The notes under the pieces were generated by a model. It saw only the letters and a list, made by a program, of their open reading frames with translations, was not told the DNA's origin and made no database searches. Below, piece by piece: positions 60,844-64,000 of a stretch of 64,000 nt of DNA. Both the position numbers and the translations under genes were made by a program. Source of the DNA: Hymenobacter lapidarius. Its GTDB lineage: Bacteria > Bacteroidota > Bacteroidia > Cytophagales > Hymenobacteraceae. The stretch covers positions 58,161-122,160 of the forward strand of contig NZ_MDZB01000175.1 in NCBI RefSeq assembly GCF_001816145.1, given 5' to 3'. The first letter of the stretch is position 1, and every line of letters starts with the position of its first letter.

Positions 60844-60939
60844 AGAACGTCATGCTGAGCTTGTCGAAGCATCTCTACTGCGCAAGTAAGGAATTACTAC
60901 TGCGGTAGAGATGCTTCGACAAGCTCAGCATGACGTTCT
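60844..60939. repeat. CGTCATGCTGAGC palindrome, 35-bp perfect arms
   Basis: Arms at 60844-60878 and 60905-60939 are exact inverted copies (AGAACGTCATGCTGAGCTTG... ending ATCTCTAC) around a 26-base centre. It sits between the rpoZ stop and the coaC start. Confidence 0.95.
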
Positions 60940-60973
60940 TCTGGTACCCGGCCGATTTGTTCGGCAGGGATTT

Positions 60974-61321
60974 TTAGAATAGCTCGCGGGGCACCGGCAC
61001 CTCTTCGGGCGCGGGCGTGGTGTACTGGATTTTGCCCTGCAGGAACTCCTCAATAGCGAGGCTGGTGGGCTTGGGCATCCGCTCGTACTGCTTGGAAACC
61101 TCGATTTGCTCGCGGTTCTCAAACACTTCTTCCAGGTTATCAACGGTAGAAGCAAACTCGGCCAGCCGGTCGTTCAGCTCTTCCTTCAGCTTAATCGAGA
61201 GTTGGTTGGCGCGCTTCGAAATCACGGAAATGGCCTCGTACACGTTGCCGTTGTCGCCGGTGATGTCGGCCACGTTGCGCGTGATGATGGAGCTCGACGG
61301 GGTGTTGGGATTAGGTTTCAT
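60974..61321 (-). CDS. rpoZ: RNA polymerase omega subunit
   Basis: 115 residues. The core TRNVADITGDNGNVYEAISV, ISKRANQLSIKLKEELNDRL corresponds to the omega/RPB6 helix pair, followed by an acidic, Pro-rich tail (PAPEEVPVPRELF). In Bacteroidota the omega gene regularly sits between bamD and coaBC, as here. It assists beta-prime folding and RNA polymerase assembly. Spacing to bamD is 20 bases, so they share a transcript. Confidence 0.85.
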   Translation of the reverse strand: MKPNPNTPSSSIITRNVADITGDNGNVYEAISVISKRANQLSIKLKEELNDRLAEFASTVDNLEEVFENREQIEVSKQYERMPKPTSLAIEEFLQGKIQYTTPAPEEVPVPRELF

Positions 61322-61341
61322 GGGCTGATATTGATTACAAA

Positions 61342-62172
61342 TTAGTTAGAGGCCGCAGCGGGCAGCGATTTCAGCTTGGCAATCTCGGCCTGGCTGGTAT
61401 CAAACATGCCCTGGGCTGATTTCAGGTTTTTGCTCTGGGGAAAACCGTCAATATATTGCTGGTAAAAGGCCACGGCTTCGAGGTACCGCTCGCGCTGCTT
61501 CGACTCGACGCTTTCCTGGGCCCAGGCGTATTGCGCGTTGAGGCGCAGGTACGCGGCCTGCTCGGCAAAGGCCGACGCGGGGTATTGCTGCTGGAAATTG
61601 GTGAGGGCCACCACGGCCGCCTGGTTGTAGCGCAGCTGAAAGTACAGACGGGCGCTTTCAAACGCCTTGTTCTCCAGCTTCTTCTGCAGCTCCTGCGACA
61701 TGTTCTCGGTCTCGGCCCTGAACTTGCTTTCGGGGTAGCGGTTCAGGAAATCCTGAATGGCTTCGAGGGCCGACACCGTGTTGGTCTGGTCCAACTCGAA
61801 GCCCGGCGAGTCTAGGAACAGGGACTTTGAGTTCAGGAAAGACGCTTCCTCGGCGTAAGCCGAGTTGGGGTACGTGTCCACAAACTGCTTGAAATAGAAC
61901 GTGCTCAGCACGTAGTTGCGCTGCTTGTAGTTGGTGTTGGCGAAGTAGAACTGGGCCTTTTCCGCTTCGGGGCGGCCCTTGAGCAACGGAATCAGGTCTT
62001 CGAGCAGCGTGCCAGCACGGAAAAAGTCACCCTTTTCGTAGTAGGCAATGGCGGCTTCGTACTTTTTATTAACGTCGGTGCTTTTAAGCAGGCGCTGGTA
62101 ATTGTTGGAGCAAGCGCCCAGCACGAGCGAACTAACCAGCAGAAACAGAAGCGTGAGGCGGGAAATCGGCAT
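61342..62172 (-). CDS. bamD: Outer membrane assembly lipoprotein BamD
   Basis: 276 residues from ATG 62172, giving the lipoprotein signal PISRLTLLFLLVSSLVLGAC. Five TPR-like units follow: YEAAIAYYEKGDFFRAGTLL, FYFANTNYKQRNYVLSTFYF, FVDTYPNSAYAEEASFL, AIQDFLNRYPESKFRAE and YQQYIDGFPQSKNLKSAQ. BamD is the essential TPR partner of BamA in beta-barrel insertion. The promoter box TACCTTTG (62181-62188) lies eight bases before the ATG. Confidence 0.93.
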   Translation of the reverse strand: MPISRLTLLFLLVSSLVLGACSNNYQRLLKSTDVNKKYEAAIAYYEKGDFFRAGTLLEDLIPLLKGRPEAEKAQFYFANTNYKQRNYVLSTFYFKQFVDTYPNSAYAEEASFLNSKSLFLDSPGFELDQTNTVSALEAIQDFLNRYPESKFRAETENMSQELQKKLENKAFESARLYFQLRYNQAAVVALTNFQQQYPASAFAEQAAYLRLNAQYAWAQESVESKQRERYLEAVAFYQQYIDGFPQSKNLKSAQGMFDTSQAEIAKLKSLPAAASN

Positions 62173-62180
62173 ATGGGGTG

Positions 62181-62188
62181 CAAAGGTA
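62181..62188 (-). promoter_or_regulatory. -7 element of bamD operon promoter
   Basis: TACCTTTG on the reverse strand is a perfect TAnnTTTG match; the leader before the bamD ATG would be only about five bases. Confidence 0.6.
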
Positions 62189-62276
62189 ACGATTTGAGTC
62201 GGCGAAGGCAAACGGGGCGTTGCAGGCAACGCGGTCGCCGGGAGCTAGAGTGCCCGGCGGCCGCGAAAGGTTGCAG

Positions 62277-64000
62277 CTACGGGCGGGCCGTGGGCGTCGC
62301 CACGGCGGCTCTGGCGGGCGCTGGCGCCGCAGCTGATTTGGTTATCGGCGGGCTGGTTTTGGGTTTGGGCGCGGGCTGAGGCTTGGCGGGAGCCGGCTTC
62401 GCGGGTGCTTTTTTAGCGGGCGCCTTGGCCTTGGCACTGCTTTTAGTGGCGGGCTTAGTTTTTTTCCTGGCAACCGGGCGCTTTTTGGGGCGGTCATCAA
62501 ACTGCTTGCCCAACACCTGGCGGCGGGTGGGCCGTTCCTTGGCCAGCCACTGAAAACCCTTCAGCCGCTGGTCGTCGGGCTTGAACTCGTGGGGCGGCAC
62601 AAACCGGGCCTCGGGGTTGGAGAGAACGGTTATTCTATTGAGCTTGCTCTCCAGAAACAGCATCCGCATGTTGGCCGACAGCACCCGGTTCATGCCCGTG
62701 GTGGCGGTGTCGTTTTCCAGCGCGTAAAAGATGCTTTCGGCGTTGCCCTGCACGTCCACGCGCCGCAGCTTGCTGTCGCGGAAGTAGGCCGTCATGCTGC
62801 GGCCCTTGGTCTGGTTGAAATTCAGCAGCGTGTCCTGGTCCACGGCCAGGGCATTGCCGAAGAGGCGCATCTCGTCAATCCGGCCGCGCTTCGAGCGAAT
62901 TTGCATGGAGTCGGCGGTGAGCTGGTTTTTGGCCTGCCACAGCACCGGGTTCCGGTTGAGGTAGATGATGCTGTCCTGCCGGTCGTAGGTCAGCGAATCG
63001 CAGATGCCCTGCAACTCGCCCCGGAATATTTTCACCTTCGGATAGGCATAGAGCACCGTGCGCGTGGTGGTTTGGCCGGGGCGGGCTTCCACGCTCACCA
63101 GCGTATCGGCCGCCATATACAAGGTATCCTTGTCGCTGATGTTGCGCACCACCGGCCGGCCGCCGTAGAGCTTGGTGCGGCCCAGGGCGCGCCAATAGCG
63201 GCCCACGTCGCCGCGCAGGGTCAGGTTGTCTTTCTTCGATATCAGGCTGACGTGGCCTTTGGCTACGCCGTACATTTTCACCTCGTCGTACACCAGCTCA
63301 TCGCCGCCCAACAAGTAGTTAGGCGTGTCTATTTTGGCGTTTTTCTTGAAGTTGGAAACGCGGGTAATGGTGTTGTAATTACCGCCTTCGGCATACAGAT
63401 TCCCCTGCTTGCCTTTAATGCGCGTAGGCCCGTCGAAATAAGCAATTTTCGACACCGTGTTGTAGCGCAGCAGGTCGTTGTTCAGCTCCGAATCGGGCGT
63501 GACGAGGTGCACGTTGTTCGTGAACACGAAGACCTTGGAGTTGGTATCGTAGAAGCCTTGCTGGCTATCCAGCGTATTTTGGGGGTCGGTGAGGTGGCCG
63601 GTTTCCGTATAGAAGGCCGTTTTGCGGTTGAGGTCGTACACCAGGCTGGGCGTGGTGAGGGTCATGCGGGTGTCGCGCATCACCACGTTGCCCACCATGC
63701 GGGCGGTGAGCTTGTCGCCGTTGTAAAAGCCCTTGTCGCCCGTGATGGTCATGGTGTCGCCCTGCACCACCCGCACGTTGCTGAAGGCCTCCACCTCGTT
63801 GCGGTCGAGGTACTGATAGGCCGAATCGCAGTACAGAAAAGTATCTTCCTGCTGAAAGCTGACGTTGCCGAGCAGCTTGCGAATCTTCACGCCATTGAAG
63901 TCGCCCCCGAGCAGCTTGCCGGCGGTGAGCAGCTGAATGGGCGCCCCCTTGGCTGCCACGGGCGGCGCAATGGCCGGCCGCGGACTGCGCACCGCGGCCC
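62277..64000 (-). CDS. OstA-like (LptA-related) protein, 5' end outside window
   Basis: The frame is open to the window edge, so the N-terminus, including any signal, is missing; a GTG at 63992 is not taken as the start. Beta-jellyroll repeats of the OstA/LptA type are evident: LGGDFNGVKIRKLLGNVSFQ, TFLYCDSAYQYLDRNEVEAF, VQGDTMTITGDKGFYNGDKL, GKQGNLYAEGGNYNTITRVS and DTLYMAADTLVSVEARPG. The last ~100 residues are a Lys/Ala/Pro low-complexity tail (KAKAPAKKAPAKPAPAKP). LptA-like proteins carry lipopolysaccharide across the periplasm; the long Bacteroidota form has no proven role. Confidence 0.85.
   Translation of the reverse strand, partial: AAVRSPRPAIAPPVAAKGAPIQLLTAGKLLGGDFNGVKIRKLLGNVSFQQEDTFLYCDSAYQYLDRNEVEAFSNVRVVQGDTMTITGDKGFYNGDKLTARMVGNVVMRDTRMTLTTPSLVYDLNRKTAFYTETGHLTDPQNTLDSQQGFYDTNSKVFVFTNNVHLVTPDSELNNDLLRYNTVSKIAYFDGPTRIKGKQGNLYAEGGNYNTITRVSNFKKNAKIDTPNYLLGGDELVYDEVKMYGVAKGHVSLISKKDNLTLRGDVGRYWRALGRTKLYGGRPVVRNISDKDTLYMAADTLVSVEARPGQTTTRTVLYAYPKVKIFRGELQGICDSLTYDRQDSIIYLNRNPVLWQAKNQLTADSMQIRSKRGRIDEMRLFGNALAVDQDTLLNFNQTKGRSMTAYFRDSKLRRVDVQGNAESIFYALENDTATTGMNRVLSANMRMLFLESKLNRITVLSNPEARFVPPHEFKPDDQRLKGFQWLAKERPTRRQVLGKQFDDRPKKRPVARKKTKPATKSSAKAKAPAKKAPAKPAPAKPQPAPKPKTSPPITKSAAAPAPARAAVATPTARP

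Noticed and set aside
60131..60939. coaC flanked by two palindromes as a composite transposon
   Set aside because: The flanking elements carry no transposase, and coaC keeps its conserved neighbours (rpoZ upstream, coaB downstream), so there is no sign that the gene itself moved.

Overview
The window reads as chromosomal DNA of a GC-rich member of the Bacteroidota, most likely Hymenobacter or a close relative in the Cytophagales. The grounds are TTTG/TAnnTTTG promoters, a C-terminal type IX secretion sorting domain, DUF4835, OstA-like and GWxTD-like envelope proteins, and the bamD-rpoZ-coaBC-DUF4835-recN gene order. This is inference; no 16S or database comparison was possible.

Positions 1-12411 are the right-hand part of a prophage or phage-derived tail element. 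It holds structural genes (one with a DUF5977 module and a single-base frameshift), a tail-fibre-like protein with an IPT/TIG domain and an SGNH esterase, a lysis cassette (membrane proteins, a lipoprotein with a C-terminal membrane anchor, a CHAP/NlpC-like endolysin), an HNH endonuclease wedged into the lysin gene, a reversed two-gene regulator/antitoxin-like unit, and an IntDOT-like tyrosine recombinase. Two tandem tRNA-Ser genes (UGA, CGA) lie just beyond the integrase; the first is the likely attachment site. The left end of the element is outside the window.

Positions 13000-46800 are mostly housekeeping and envelope genes. They comprise BrkB/YihY, a YbgC thioesterase, MltG, a Sua5/YciO protein, an LpxL-type acyltransferase, WbqC, ClpC, oligopeptidase B, an acyl-CoA carboxylase beta subunit, an M42 peptidase and a BtuF-like protein. 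A shikimate locus follows (aroA, aroB, DAHP synthase-chorismate mutase) with three small lipoproteins between aroB and the DAHP gene. After it come proline dehydrogenase, stress proteins (one a YtxH-CsbD fusion), a Prc protease, LysS, a Kazal lipoprotein, a FemAB-like acyltransferase, a cupin and a dienelactone hydrolase.

Positions 47300-55000 are more accessory: an IS5-family element, a frameshifted RCC1-repeat T9SS protein, an M28 peptidase, a Spy/CpxP-like protein, a D-2-hydroxyacid dehydrogenase and a pectinesterase remnant. Positions 55800-64000 are a conserved reverse-strand block: fabI (frameshifted), recN, DUF4835, coaB, coaC, rpoZ, bamD and an OstA-like gene cut by the window end.

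The two most interesting signals are these. (1) The HNH gene at 8661-9278 appears to have brought a substitute 3' end for the lysin gene, leaving the original 3' end stranded downstream. (2) Several families of intergenic palindromes abut or supply start and stop codons; one copy splits the usually fused coaBC gene into separate coaC and coaB frames.
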